Source of the DNA: Nakaseomyces glabratus
Lineage: Eukaryota > Ascomycota > Saccharomycetes > Saccharomycetales > Saccharomycetaceae
Length of the DNA: 64,000 nt
Reading direction: 5' to 3'
Assembly (NCBI RefSeq): GCF_010111755.1
Contig: NC_088958.1
Location: 496,001-560,000, forward strand
A model generated the notes under the pieces. It was given only the letters and a program-made list of their open reading frames with translations, was not told the DNA's origin and ran no database searches. Both the position numbers and the translations under genes were made by a program. Shown in pieces: positions 43,334 through 53,964 of this stretch; position 1 is the first letter of the stretch; every line of letters begins with the position of its first letter.

Positions 43334-46269
43334 TTCAATGTATTATTATTAAATTTGGATTGATCCGATAGTGTATCTTACTATTGTTTATGCCAGGAAA
43401 TCAGAATACAACTGAAATGTATATCAAAAAAACTTATTGCTTAAATATAGATGTATAAAATTTAACTTCAAAATAACGAAGACACCATTTTTGCAAAAAA
43501 GTATAGTTCTTGGACAGATATATGTCAGAATAGCAGAAAGACAAAGAAGAAACAGCCATAATCTCAGATTACCTAACTAAGTAATTGTTGCAATTGAACT
43601 TTGCTTTTTTTCGTTCAACGTTTCATTTTTTTTGAAAAGCTCAAGTTTCAGTTTGTAGTGTGTGGGTGTTACACCAAAGGAATGGTATTGATCGGATGAG
43701 CTACACAATTTGAGTCTTATGAGACGGGCACCTAGTCATTGAGCTGTACATTAATCAAAAACAGGCAGTCACAAAACTATTTACTGGTAACACGTTGGGT
43801 TTTGACGGTTTATGGGAGAGGGAGGAATTGCACATTCTACTTTTTCAGTTGTTGCTTCTGCTGCTTCCTTAGAGCTTCTGATTTCCAAATGGGTCTCCGA
43901 ATGTGATGAACAAAAATTGTCTTTTACAAAGAGATGATACACGAAACGCGTAAAGAATTACCACATCACAGATCTTAACAGGGTATATTCATTGTTGGCG
44001 CTGTGGGTACTTGTATTGAGACTCAGATATAGCCAATCTAATGTCCCCATAGAGTCATGCATTATGTACTTTTATGGAACTTTAATTGTCAATTGCGTAT
44101 TTTGCATTGCGTATAACTTAAACCCCACAAAAAGGTGCGCTTAATATATGCGCATGGAAGTACTGTTCTACTGAGTAACAGAGGATCATCAGAATTAAGC
44201 AATCCCCGTGGTAAGTTTAATTATAGTGATGTATCTTGCAAGATGTTTCACAAAGTAGATATCAAAAACATATAGCACACTAAGATACTTATCCTTTGAA
44301 TTTTTTAAAGATTCTCGAAAGGTAATATTATGAAGGTTCGTAATAGAACTCGTTGAATTGGTCTTTACCAAAACCAAAAATTAGAAAACTAGGTTTCCTT
44401 CTTTGGTTTTGTCTCAATTCACTGACTACTCTTGTCTATTGTTATAAGCTACATTAGTAGTGCGAATGAACACATTTAAAGAGTTCACCTACTTAAATTT
44501 TTTTTCTTTTCTGTTTTACACGCCCAAAGAACATTGATTTCTTCCAATTCAGTAACAAGGGAGCAGAAGATCTACTATAACCCTATGTCTCCACCTTAAC
44601 ACCACACATTTAAGAATACCCTTTTCATTGTATCCAACCTTGAATGGTAGAATAGCAGAAGCCGGGACGCATACTCTAGTAGTTCTTCCAAATTGGTTAA
44701 ACACGCTTTAGATAACAATGCACAAAGGTAACAAAGAAAGATATCTACCGTGTTTTCCAATTTCACGCGTCTGTATAAGTTATTTTTTTTATTAGAAGAT
44801 ATATCTACACCAGCTGACAAACTAACGTAGAACAGTGTAACCATATGAATTTTCGACTGTAGACTGCAATTTCACACACTCCATCACTTGATATATTCCG
44901 TACAATTCTTTCTGTGGAAATGTTTAGCCTTTTTTGTTAAGTTCCTTTCCCTCTATACATACAGCTGCTTCTGTGTACGTCCTTCGCTTCCTTAGCCCTT
45001 CCTCTTCCACTGCTCTTCAGAGATACTAAGTGTATCGCAGAAGAGACAACATATAATTGACTTTTCCTCCCTACTAGATTCTCTAGGCCCATAACATAAT
45101 CGAAGAATTTTGATTTTTTTTTTTTCTTCTTTCCTTTTGTTTTTCTCAATTTTGTTGTTGTTCCATGAAAACAAATTTTTTTTTTACTTTAGGAAAAGCC
45201 ACGGTTGTATATAAGCACTAGGGTGAATTATCGTTCATTTTTTTTTTTCTCGGTAAAAAAAAAAAATATTCTTTATTATATTCTGTTTTCGTTCTAAGGA
45301 AGACATAGTAATAAAAGAAAATATTATAGAAAAAAAATATAAAAATAAGGGTGTTCACTTATTACGAACGACGGATACTTTTATACAAGAAACAATCTTT
45401 CTTGCCTAAGTTACCAATTAATAAAAATAAAGGGGAGGGCATAGGAGCGTGCTGGCACTAAGAAAAAAAGGTCTGTATTGAACAGTGAGATACCTCCAAC
45501 ACACACACAGCATTTGTGCACATACATATCAGCAGCAGCAATACAAAAGGGGAAGAGCGTGCTTATATATCTTCAAGGTGAGAACAAAAGATCCATTATC
45601 ACAATTACCTTAGAAACCCTCGCACACAATAGTTGTAAGTTCGTTGGTACGAATCCATAGTTATTATCTTTTTTACCTTTGTGCAAAAATTTCAATTCAC
45701 TCTGAAGGCGGGTTTCATTGGCACATCCGTACACCCCATCCAAATATAGTCTTCAGAATTTTTTTTGTCTTTGCCCTTTTCTTTTTTTCTTCAGGAAAGG
45801 TGAAATTGGGGACTCTTAATTATTCGTTAGTTTGTTTGGTTTTTTCGTACCTCACGGGCAGTCTAAGAGATCTAACTTTGGTTCAGATACACAGAATTCA
45901 CGCAGAAATTTGGCGGCTAACAAAATAAAAAGACACTCACTTTTTTTTCTAGTCTATAAAGCTAAGAGGAGTTGGTATTTTGAAATAACTGTTGGGCGGC
46001 TAAAGGAAACGATATAAAAGAGAGCTATAACTACTTTCAGAAAAAAGAAAAGGAATTAGCAATCACTACTATTTTTTGCAGTAACACTACTGAATATTTG
46101 CATTGATTTTTTTCGTGTTTTTATTTTCTGTCTAATAATTGTAATTGGGGAAAAAAACAAAAGGATTACTAAGTCTAAGTCTCTCTTTTTATGCATTAGT
46201 AATTGGGTTTTTGCATATCATTGTCTTCTTTTCATCTATCCATCGGTAATACTATAATAATACAAGAGG
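43334..46269. other. Long divergent region between RPS9 and MOT1
   Basis: This 2.9 kb interval is far longer than a normal divergent promoter. Apart from the Rap1-type site, it contains ACGCGT (MCB-like) at 43946-43951 and 44765-44770, and many poly-T and poly-A runs from 45110 to 45350. A short minus-strand ATG frame of 82 codons (44596-44844) is of doubtful reality. No tRNA, snoRNA or intron signature was recognised. Confidence 0.45.
43657..43669 (-). promoter_or_regulatory. Rap1-type site of RPS9
   Basis: On the minus strand this reads ACACCCACACACT, 12 of 13 positions of the Rap1 consensus ACACCCRYACAYM. It is about 325 bp upstream of the RPS9 ATG, the usual location in yeast ribosomal protein promoters. 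Confidence 0.6.
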
Positions 46270-49200
46270 ATGACATCAAAAGTATCTAGACTGGATAGGC
46301 AAGTCATATTGCTGGAGACAGGATCTACACAAACAATCAGAAATGTGGCTGCAGATCAACTAGGAGAACTAGCAAAGCAACATCCTGAAGATATCCTGTC
46401 TCTCTTAAGCCGGGTATACCCTTTTCTAAGTTCTAAGAAATGGGAAACCAGAGTTACAGCAGCTAGAGCTATGGGCGGTATCTTGAGCAATGCCTCCGTG
46501 TGGGATCCTAATGAAGGGGAGGTGAAGGAAGAAGAAGAATCACATATGAACTCTGAGATAAAGAAGGAAAATCAGAATAATGATCATGCGGAAATGGAAA
46601 ACACAGTTATTAAAGAGGAACCAGACCAAGATAACGGAGTATCAGTACCGAACCACACTAATAATGACAATAATATTGAAACTGTGAATGCCAAAGTGAA
46701 ATTAGAGCAAGACATACAACTAAAATTAGAAGAACTGATAAAAGAAGATAGTAGTTTATTGGATGATAATAAGAATGCTGATAACTGTTTAACATTATCA
46801 AACTGGCATTTAAATGAATTATTCAAATCTGGAAAAGTTTTCCTTGCATCGAGTATAAATGATTATGATGATAAAAAAGTAGCATCTAATTCACCGTCTA
46901 CACTAAGTTCGGATATCGAAGATGCATCTATGAAGAAGGAAAATGATGCTGAAAATCATTGTAGTAAATCTTCAAATATTGAAGGAGGCAATAGTAGTAA
47001 AAAATCAGCAAGAATGCTTGCAATGGCAAAGAGGAAAAAGAAGATGCAAAAATCCAAGACTACTACCACTATGGAGGTCAATTTGTCAGAAAGCTCATTA
47101 TCGAAGAAATTGATGGATGATCCTTCTGCAGTAAAATCGGATGCGGTTAAAATGGAAAACCCAAAACTAGCTATTACTGACCAAGCAGATCCCAACGCCA
47201 TAATGGTGGAAGCGGTTGTACCTAAAATTCTAGAGAAGCATGAAAAGGTCGCAGGACTTGTGTGGCAATTTCAAGGAGTATTTGAATTGTTGTTACAAAA
47301 TTTGATGCATGACAACTGGGAAGTAAGACATGGTGCCACTTTAGGCTTAAGAGAACTTATGAAAAAGCATGCTTATGGTATTAATAGGATAAAAGGGAAG
47401 ACTCGGAAGGAAAATAATGATAGAAACTATCAGGGCCTCGAGGATCTAGCTACCAGACTGTTGACCATCTTTGCTCTTGATAGATTTGGTGATTACATAT
47501 ATGATACAGTAGTTGCACCGGTTAGAGAATCTGCTGCCCAGATATTGGCTGCCCTATTGATCAACTTACCTGATGATCTAGCGCTGAAAGTATATATGAA
47601 GTTGGAAGACCTTGTTTTTCAGAACCCCGAAGTTACAGGACTTCCGAATAAAATATGGGAAGCTACTCATGGTGGACTGTTAGGTATAAGATATTTTGTT
47701 AGCATTAAACAAGAATTTCTGATAGAGCAAAATCTTCTAGACAAAGTTGTTCAAACCGTGCTCTATGGTCTGAATCAAAATGATGATGACGTCAAATCAG
47801 TTGCAGCTTCGATACTGACACCTATTACAGCTGAATTTGTCAAGTTAGATACAGATACTCTCGATATTGTGCTGACAACAATCTGGAATTCTTTAATTCA
47901 TTTAGATGACGATTTGGCCTCCAGTGTGGGTTCTGTTATGGATTTACTAGCAAACTTATGTCAATATAAAGAGGTTCTAGATGTTTTGAAACATAAAGCC
48001 ACTGAACAGCCGTTAGAATGGTCATTCAAGTCTCTAGTGCCCAAATTATATCCCTTTTTGAGGCATTCGATTTCTTCTGTGAGAAAATCTGTTCTCAATC
48101 TGTTACAGTCATTTTTGAGTATCAAAGACGAATCGACAAAACATTGGTTGAATGGAAAGGTATTTAGATTAGTTTTCCAGAATATTCTATTTGAACAGAA
48201 TCCAGATATCTTAAACCTGTCTTATGAAGTCTATACTTCTTTGCTCACTCATTATCAATTAAAACACACTGAAAAGACATTAGACCATGCATTTTGCAAA
48301 CATCTGCAACCATTACTTCATCTGTTGAATACACCAATTGGTGAAAAGGGTAAGAATTATAGTATGGAATCTCATTACATTTTAAAGCCTTCACCACGTT
48401 ATCAACTTCACCCTGAGAAAAAAAGAAGTATATCGGAAGCCAACAATGCTTCGGATATTCCTAACCCAAGACCAAATGAAAACATCAACATTGATATTCC
48501 TATGATTAATGGTGACGTGACATTATTAGGTGAACAGAAGATAATGAATACTAGAGTTCTTGCAGCAAAAGCTTTCGGTTTTACTCTCGCAATGTTCCAG
48601 GAAGCAACAGTGCAATCATTCTTCGCCAACGTGCTTGTGCGTTGTTTAGACTTACCTTATGCAACACCAAGAATGCTAACTGCTATTATCGTTAACCGGT
48701 TCTGTAAGTTTTGGGTTGATCGTCATGATGACGTACCAGAGGTTCCAAAATTTGTATCAGAGATTTTTGGCGCCACTATGAATGAGCAGTTGAATAATCC
48801 ATCAAAGCTACCTGTATTCAGGGAACTAATTCCAAGTTTGAAGGCTCTACGTACTAGTTGTCAAAATCTATTTGCAACATTTGTGGATGTGGGTATGCTC
48901 CCACAACATAAGTTACCTAGTGTTGCTATAGTGGTCCAGGGTGAATCCGAAGCAGGACCTGAGGCTTTTGGTCTCGAAACTGCTGAAAAGGTATATCATG
49001 ACTACTATGACAAAATGTATAAAAACCTTGGTAATTCGTACAAGTTGTTAGCCAAGAAGCCATTGGAAGATGCAAAGCATAGGGTCAAGCAATCCATTGA
49101 ATCTGCAAAGGAATCAAAACAAAAAAGAATATGCTCAATATTGTCAAACTATGCATCATCTGTGCTTATGTTCTCTGAACTACCTCCAAAATTAAACCCT

Positions 49201-51984
49201 ATAATCAGATCCTTAATGGACTCAGTCAAAGAGGAACCTAACGAGGCCCTTCAGAAGATGTCTTGTGAATCTGTTATTTATTTAATTCATGAACTACTTA
49301 AATGTAATAAGGCACCAGTGGCAAATAAGATTGTGAAGAATCTATGTGGTTTCTTGTGTGTGGATACTTCAGAAGTTCCTGACTTCCAACAAAATCTAAG
49401 CTACCAAGATAGGCTGTACACTTTTATCAAAGAGCCAGATGCATTTGTTATTAATGAGAATGTTGAATTAATGAAGGTAGCAGAGGAGGCAAGACTGAAA
49501 CGTAAAGGTGGTATATACGCAATGGGTACATTGCTGGAAATCTGTGGTTCTTCTGCATTAGATGATATCCCACAGTTAAAGAAAGTGTTTTTGGAGCCAT
49601 TAGAAAATATAAGTGATGTTTCTTCAATTGATGTTATCAAAGGTCAAGCAGTCACTGATTATTTCGGTATAGTTAGAGTATTATTTCCTTATATGGATCA
49701 GTCTTTGCAGGAGTCTGTTGTTATTGCTAAATTTCCGAGAATGTTGGACTTTTTAAAGTGCCCATACTCTGTCATAAGGTATTCAGTAGCCCGTACTTTT
49801 GCCGACTTAGCAAAGTATAAACCAATAAAGGTCATGCCATTTCTAATAAAAAATGTACTACCTATGATAAATGATGCCGGTTCATTGTTCAATAGGCAAG
49901 GTGCTACAGAATTAATATTTCATTTATCTGTGTCTATGGAAGCAGATATTCTACCATATGTTATCTTCTTGATCGTGCCGCTACTGGGTAGAATGAGTGA
50001 CCCTAATGAAGATATAAGAAATCTGGCAACAACTACATTTGCATCCATTATTAAGATTGTTCCATTAGAAGAAGGTATTAAAGACCCTGAAGGGATGCCG
50101 GAAGAGTTAATGAAGGGGCGTGAAAGAGAAAGAGATTTTATAAAACAAATGATGGACCCATCCAAGGCAAAACCTTTCAAGTTGCCAGTTGCGATAAAGG
50201 CAACCTTAAGAAAATATCAACAAGACGGTATTAATTGGTTAGCATTTCTCAATAAGTATCATTTACATGGTATCCTTTGCGATGATATGGGTTTGGGTAA
50301 AACTCTTCAGACTATTTGCATTATTGCCTCAGATCAGTATCTAAGACAAGAAGAATATAAGTTAAGTGGAAACATCGAGTGTCGACCTCTGCCTTCGCTT
50401 ATTGTCTGCCCACCATCGTTAACGGGTCATTGGGAGAATGAATTTGAACAGTATTCACCATTTTTGAAAATTGTGGTGTATGCCGGTGGACCGTCGGTTA
50501 GGCAACCTTTAAGGAAGCAACTAAGTTCTGCAGATATTATTATAACTTCCTATGATGTGGCTAGAAATGACCTGGACACTATTTCTTCTTATGATTACAA
50601 TTATTGTGTTTTGGATGAAGGCCATTTAATCAAAAATGCTCAATCCAAGCTGGCCAAAGCTGTGAAACTAATAAAGGCCAACCATAGACTAATACTAACA
50701 GGTACCCCTATCCAGAATAATGTTGTAGAGCTTTGGTCGTTATTCGATTTCTTGATGCCAGGATTTTTAGGTACCGAAAAATCTTTCCAAGAGCGTTTTG
50801 CGAAGCCTATCGCAGCATCAAGAAATAGTAAGACGTCATCAAAAGAGCAAGAAGCAGGAGCTTTGGCTTTGGAAGCGTTGCACAAACAAGTCTTGCCATT
50901 TATGTTGAGACGTCTTAAGGAGGATGTTTTGTCTGATTTACCACCAAAGATTATACAAGATTACTACTGTGAATTGAGTGATCTACAAAAGCAGCTTTAC
51001 GAAGATTTTGCTAAGAAACAGAAAAATGTTGTAGAAAAGGACATCCAAAATACTGCAGATGTAGATAGCAAACAACACATATTTCAGGCCTTACAGTATA
51101 TGAGAAAGCTGTGTAATCATCCTGCACTTGTCTTATCTAATGATCATCCTCAATTAAAGCAAATACAAAACTATCTGAAACAAACGGGGTGCGATTTGCA
51201 TGATATAAGAAATGCGCCGAAACTAACTGCTCTCAGAACGTTGTTATTCGAATGTGGTATTGGTGAAGCTGATATGGACAAAAAGGTAACTGGCGAGCAA
51301 CTATTGACGGGAAGTGTTATATCTCAGCATAGAGCTTTGATTTTCTGTCAACTGAAGGACATGTTAGATATGATTGAAAATGATCTTTTTAAGAGATATA
51401 TGCCCTCTGTGTCTTATATGAGGTTAGATGGTAGTGTCGATCCTAGGGACAGGCAAAAGGTTGTTAGGAAATTCAATGAAGACCCTTCCATTGACTGCCT
51501 ATTATTGACGACTAAAGTAGGTGGGTTGGGTTTGAACCTAACTGGTGCCGATACTGTTATATTTGTTGAGCATGATTGGAATCCAATGAATGACTTACAA
51601 GCTATGGATAGAGCTCATAGACTTGGTCAAAAGAAAGTTGTGAATGTGTATCGTATTGTGACGAAAGGTACATTAGAAGAGAAGATAATGGGTCTTCAGA
51701 AGTTTAAGATGAATATTGCATCTACCGTTGTTAATCAGCAAAATAGCGGTCTGGCATCAATGGATACACATCAATTATTAGATTTATTTGACACAGATAA
51801 CGTACCATCGAATAATGCTGGTGAAGTAGCAGAATCCGGTGATAAATTGCCAGATGATGTTGCTAATGAAACAGGTTTAAGTGGGAAAGCTAAGGAAGCC
51901 TTGGGTGATCTTAAGGAACTTTGGGATCCATCTCAGTATGAAGATGAATACAATTTGGATAATTTCATTAAGACATTAAAATAA
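46270..51984 (+). CDS. MOT1: TBP-displacing Snf2-family ATPase Mot1
   Basis: Mot1 uses ATP to remove TATA-binding protein from DNA in the nucleus, repressing some promoters and activating others. The protein has 1904 residues (S. cerevisiae 1867). The N-terminal about 1250 residues are HEAT repeats that grip TBP, interrupted by an acidic and then basic low-complexity insert (about 80-300). The Snf2 ATPase follows: motif I DDMGLGKTLQ at about 1338-1347, DEGH box at 1449-1452, TGTPIQNN, then the helicase C-lobe with CNHPALV, GSVDPRDRQ and DRAHRLGQKK. The C-terminus ends with LWDPSQYEDEYNLDNFIKTLK-type bridge sequence. Synteny matches YPL082C. Confidence 0.97.
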   Translation: MTSKVSRLDRQVILLETGSTQTIRNVAADQLGELAKQHPEDILSLLSRVYPFLSSKKWETRVTAARAMGGILSNASVWDPNEGEVKEEEESHMNSEIKKENQNNDHAEMENTVIKEEPDQDNGVSVPNHTNNDNNIETVNAKVKLEQDIQLKLEELIKEDSSLLDDNKNADNCLTLSNWHLNELFKSGKVFLASSINDYDDKKVASNSPSTLSSDIEDASMKKENDAENHCSKSSNIEGGNSSKKSARMLAMAKRKKKMQKSKTTTTMEVNLSESSLSKKLMDDPSAVKSDAVKMENPKLAITDQADPNAIMVEAVVPKILEKHEKVAGLVWQFQGVFELLLQNLMHDNWEVRHGATLGLRELMKKHAYGINRIKGKTRKENNDRNYQGLEDLATRLLTIFALDRFGDYIYDTVVAPVRESAAQILAALLINLPDDLALKVYMKLEDLVFQNPEVTGLPNKIWEATHGGLLGIRYFVSIKQEFLIEQNLLDKVVQTVLYGLNQNDDDVKSVAASILTPITAEFVKLDTDTLDIVLTTIWNSLIHLDDDLASSVGSVMDLLANLCQYKEVLDVLKHKATEQPLEWSFKSLVPKLYPFLRHSISSVRKSVLNLLQSFLSIKDESTKHWLNGKVFRLVFQNILFEQNPDILNLSYEVYTSLLTHYQLKHTEKTLDHAFCKHLQPLLHLLNTPIGEKGKNYSMESHYILKPSPRYQLHPEKKRSISEANNASDIPNPRPNENINIDIPMINGDVTLLGEQKIMNTRVLAAKAFGFTLAMFQEATVQSFFANVLVRCLDLPYATPRMLTAIIVNRFCKFWVDRHDDVPEVPKFVSEIFGATMNEQLNNPSKLPVFRELIPSLKALRTSCQNLFATFVDVGMLPQHKLPSVAIVVQGESEAGPEAFGLETAEKVYHDYYDKMYKNLGNSYKLLAKKPLEDAKHRVKQSIESAKESKQKRICSILSNYASSVLMFSELPPKLNPIIRSLMDSVKEEPNEALQKMSCESVIYLIHELLKCNKAPVANKIVKNLCGFLCVDTSEVPDFQQNLSYQDRLYTFIKEPDAFVINENVELMKVAEEARLKRKGGIYAMGTLLEICGSSALDDIPQLKKVFLEPLENISDVSSIDVIKGQAVTDYFGIVRVLFPYMDQSLQESVVIAKFPRMLDFLKCPYSVIRYSVARTFADLAKYKPIKVMPFLIKNVLPMINDAGSLFNRQGATELIFHLSVSMEADILPYVIFLIVPLLGRMSDPNEDIRNLATTTFASIIKIVPLEEGIKDPEGMPEELMKGRERERDFIKQMMDPSKAKPFKLPVAIKATLRKYQQDGINWLAFLNKYHLHGILCDDMGLGKTLQTICIIASDQYLRQEEYKLSGNIECRPLPSLIVCPPSLTGHWENEFEQYSPFLKIVVYAGGPSVRQPLRKQLSSADIIITSYDVARNDLDTISSYDYNYCVLDEGHLIKNAQSKLAKAVKLIKANHRLILTGTPIQNNVVELWSLFDFLMPGFLGTEKSFQERFAKPIAASRNSKTSSKEQEAGALALEALHKQVLPFMLRRLKEDVLSDLPPKIIQDYYCELSDLQKQLYEDFAKKQKNVVEKDIQNTADVDSKQHIFQALQYMRKLCNHPALVLSNDHPQLKQIQNYLKQTGCDLHDIRNAPKLTALRTLLFECGIGEADMDKKVTGEQLLTGSVISQHRALIFCQLKDMLDMIENDLFKRYMPSVSYMRLDGSVDPRDRQKVVRKFNEDPSIDCLLLTTKVGGLGLNLTGADTVIFVEHDWNPMNDLQAMDRAHRLGQKKVVNVYRIVTKGTLEEKIMGLQKFKMNIASTVVNQQNSGLASMDTHQLLDLFDTDNVPSNNAGEVAESGDKLPDDVANETGLSGKAKEALGDLKELWDPSQYEDEYNLDNFIKTLK

Positions 51985-52423
51985 GAAGTATGGCGGATGA
52001 CAGATGACCGTCAATTCCTGTCATGATAATCATCAATGCAGGTGAACTAAATTTTCTGCATGAATTAATAGATAACTATTTTATCATATTAATATCACAT
52101 AAAGTATATAGAGATATGTGTTATAATACATTTTGCATTTCATATTTTAAGCACTATTATTTATTAAGGTTTAGTCATTTTGTTTGAGGATTGACTGGTA
52201 ATTTCATGTTTCGCAATGTTTTTCTATTCGCAAGTTTTTTCACAAGTTGAAAAACGTAATTCCGATGCCTTTAGATAATTTCAGGCGATGCCCTAAGTGC
52301 AAAATAATATTCTTTGATCAGTATATATGCCTTGTTACAATTTCAGTATATGGCACATTAGCATCAGTTCATCCATTTAGTTGTAAATAGTACTATATAA
52401 GTTGAAGACCCAGGAATGATATA
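51985..52423. other. MOT1-SEN54 intergenic region
   Basis: This 439 bp AT-rich interval holds the MOT1 3' end and the SEN54 promoter, both plus-strand. A TATATA occurs at about 52321-52326, roughly 100 bp before the SEN54 ATG. Nothing else is seen. Confidence 0.45.
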
Positions 52424-53752
52424 ATGGAGAAATTAGATATTACTGATGGTTTTGCAGACCGTGAAGATATAATAGAAGCTGAAGATGAAGAGGAGGACAT
52501 GGTGCAAGATTGGACTGAAATATCGCGAATGGTTTTGAGCAATAATCCAATCTCACTTCCACGAAGAGGTGATAAAGAATATGAGCCTGACGGTTCCAAT
52601 ATTCAAGAGGTACAACTGTCAAAAGCCAAAGATATTATGTTTGATACGTTGAGAAATTCGATCAGAGGATCTGTTATCAAGTCACAAGTCAAAGCATATT
52701 ATAATATTGATAAACACAAAGCATACGTTCCACATCCTAAGGGTAGTTTTTTACAAACCATGGGATGGGCTGATTCTAATGGTGTATTTTGGTTAGACTT
52801 TCATGAGTTAGTCTATCTATCTGAAAGAGGGACTGTAACACCATATTGGGGTTCAGACGATAGTAATGATGATGATGGCAATCTGGACATTCCTTTATCA
52901 ATTGAAGACCTATATCTTTTATTTAAATCACAAGAAGATTACGATAATTTCTTAGTTTATTCACAATTAAAAAGGTTAGGCTTCATCGTTCTACTAGAAA
53001 AAGATAACCGATATCATGCTACATCCTTTTTTCCCCCAGTGAGTGAGCATACCTCTATGATGACTGCTATCGGCTCAAATATTCGAAGCAGTATTTCATC
53101 GGTATTTGTGCTAAATAAAGCTTTATTCTCTGGTACGTTCTTATATTCTAAATGGAACTATATTCTAAGGAGATTTACGACTAACGATCAATTATACAAC
53201 AGTATCGGATCTTTAATTCCTACACAAACTGTACCGAAATCTGATACTGAACTTAGAGAATACAACGGAATTCTTAATGGCAATCCACCCAGTAATCTAA
53301 AAATTGTCTTTAAATTGTGGAAACCTCAGGTCAATTTCAAGAAGAAAAGTCCAGCATTGCCGGATTACCAAATAGTAGTTTATAATAAAAACAACAAAAA
53401 TCAACAGTTCCCTTCATACCTAAGTTTGAAGAATATATTTAGTAAATTGGACTATAAATTTGATTTTCTGCAAGAAATAGATGATGACTTCTGGGATAAA
53501 AACACTTTTACTAATGGGGTACCTAGGTTAGAGTATCTCACCAGTATAGGCCGTAATCTAGATAAAAAGAATAGCAAAGGAAAAAAATCTGGTCAAGTAT
53601 CAAGTACACCTTTTAATAACAAAAAAAAGAAACCTAAAGGAAGAAGCAAACTTTCAGCAATAAAACAAGGGTATAGGAGTTTTTTATTGGCAGTTGTTGA
53701 CAATGGTCTCGTTTCATTTATCCGGATATCTGAAACTGAATTTAGATATTAG
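52424..53752 (+). CDS. SEN54: tRNA-splicing endonuclease subunit Sen54
   Basis: Sen54 is a non-catalytic structural subunit of the tetrameric enzyme that cuts introns out of pre-tRNAs; in yeast the complex sits on the mitochondrial surface. The protein has 442 residues (S. cerevisiae 467). The N-terminal conserved block includes KAYVPHPKGSFLQTMGWAD and WLDFHELVYLSERGTVTPYW (about residues 98-140). The C-terminal endonuclease-like fold ends with GYRSFLLAVVDNGLVSFIRI, after a Lys-rich insert near 385-415. No catalytic Tyr-His-Lys triad is expected. Synteny matches YPL083C; BRO1 (YPL084W), next in S. cerevisiae, is missing. Confidence 0.95.
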   Translation: MEKLDITDGFADREDIIEAEDEEEDMVQDWTEISRMVLSNNPISLPRRGDKEYEPDGSNIQEVQLSKAKDIMFDTLRNSIRGSVIKSQVKAYYNIDKHKAYVPHPKGSFLQTMGWADSNGVFWLDFHELVYLSERGTVTPYWGSDDSNDDDGNLDIPLSIEDLYLLFKSQEDYDNFLVYSQLKRLGFIVLLEKDNRYHATSFFPPVSEHTSMMTAIGSNIRSSISSVFVLNKALFSGTFLYSKWNYILRRFTTNDQLYNSIGSLIPTQTVPKSDTELREYNGILNGNPPSNLKIVFKLWKPQVNFKKKSPALPDYQIVVYNKNNKNQQFPSYLSLKNIFSKLDYKFDFLQEIDDDFWDKNTFTNGVPRLEYLTSIGRNLDKKNSKGKKSGQVSSTPFNNKKKKPKGRSKLSAIKQGYRSFLLAVVDNGLVSFIRISETEFRY

Positions 53753-53964
53753 ATAGCATATTAGAAGGGACTATTCTTTCAGTTGTAATATTGATACATA
53801 TCTGCTGTATTCATGTATGGTTGAATCCAATTGTATATATTACATAGAAGACAAATATCATTTACTTAGTTTCTAACAAATGTGATAAAATGAAGTTTTT
53901 ATAGTTGCTGAGCAGGTAAAAAATGACTGCTATATTAAATTACAAGACTGAATCATTTTGGCAC

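Noticed and set aside
44596..44844. Minus-strand ATG frame of 82 codons in the RPS9-MOT1 gap.
   Set aside because: It is short, isolated, and has no recognised motif or syntenic counterpart. It is mentioned only within the intergenic entry.
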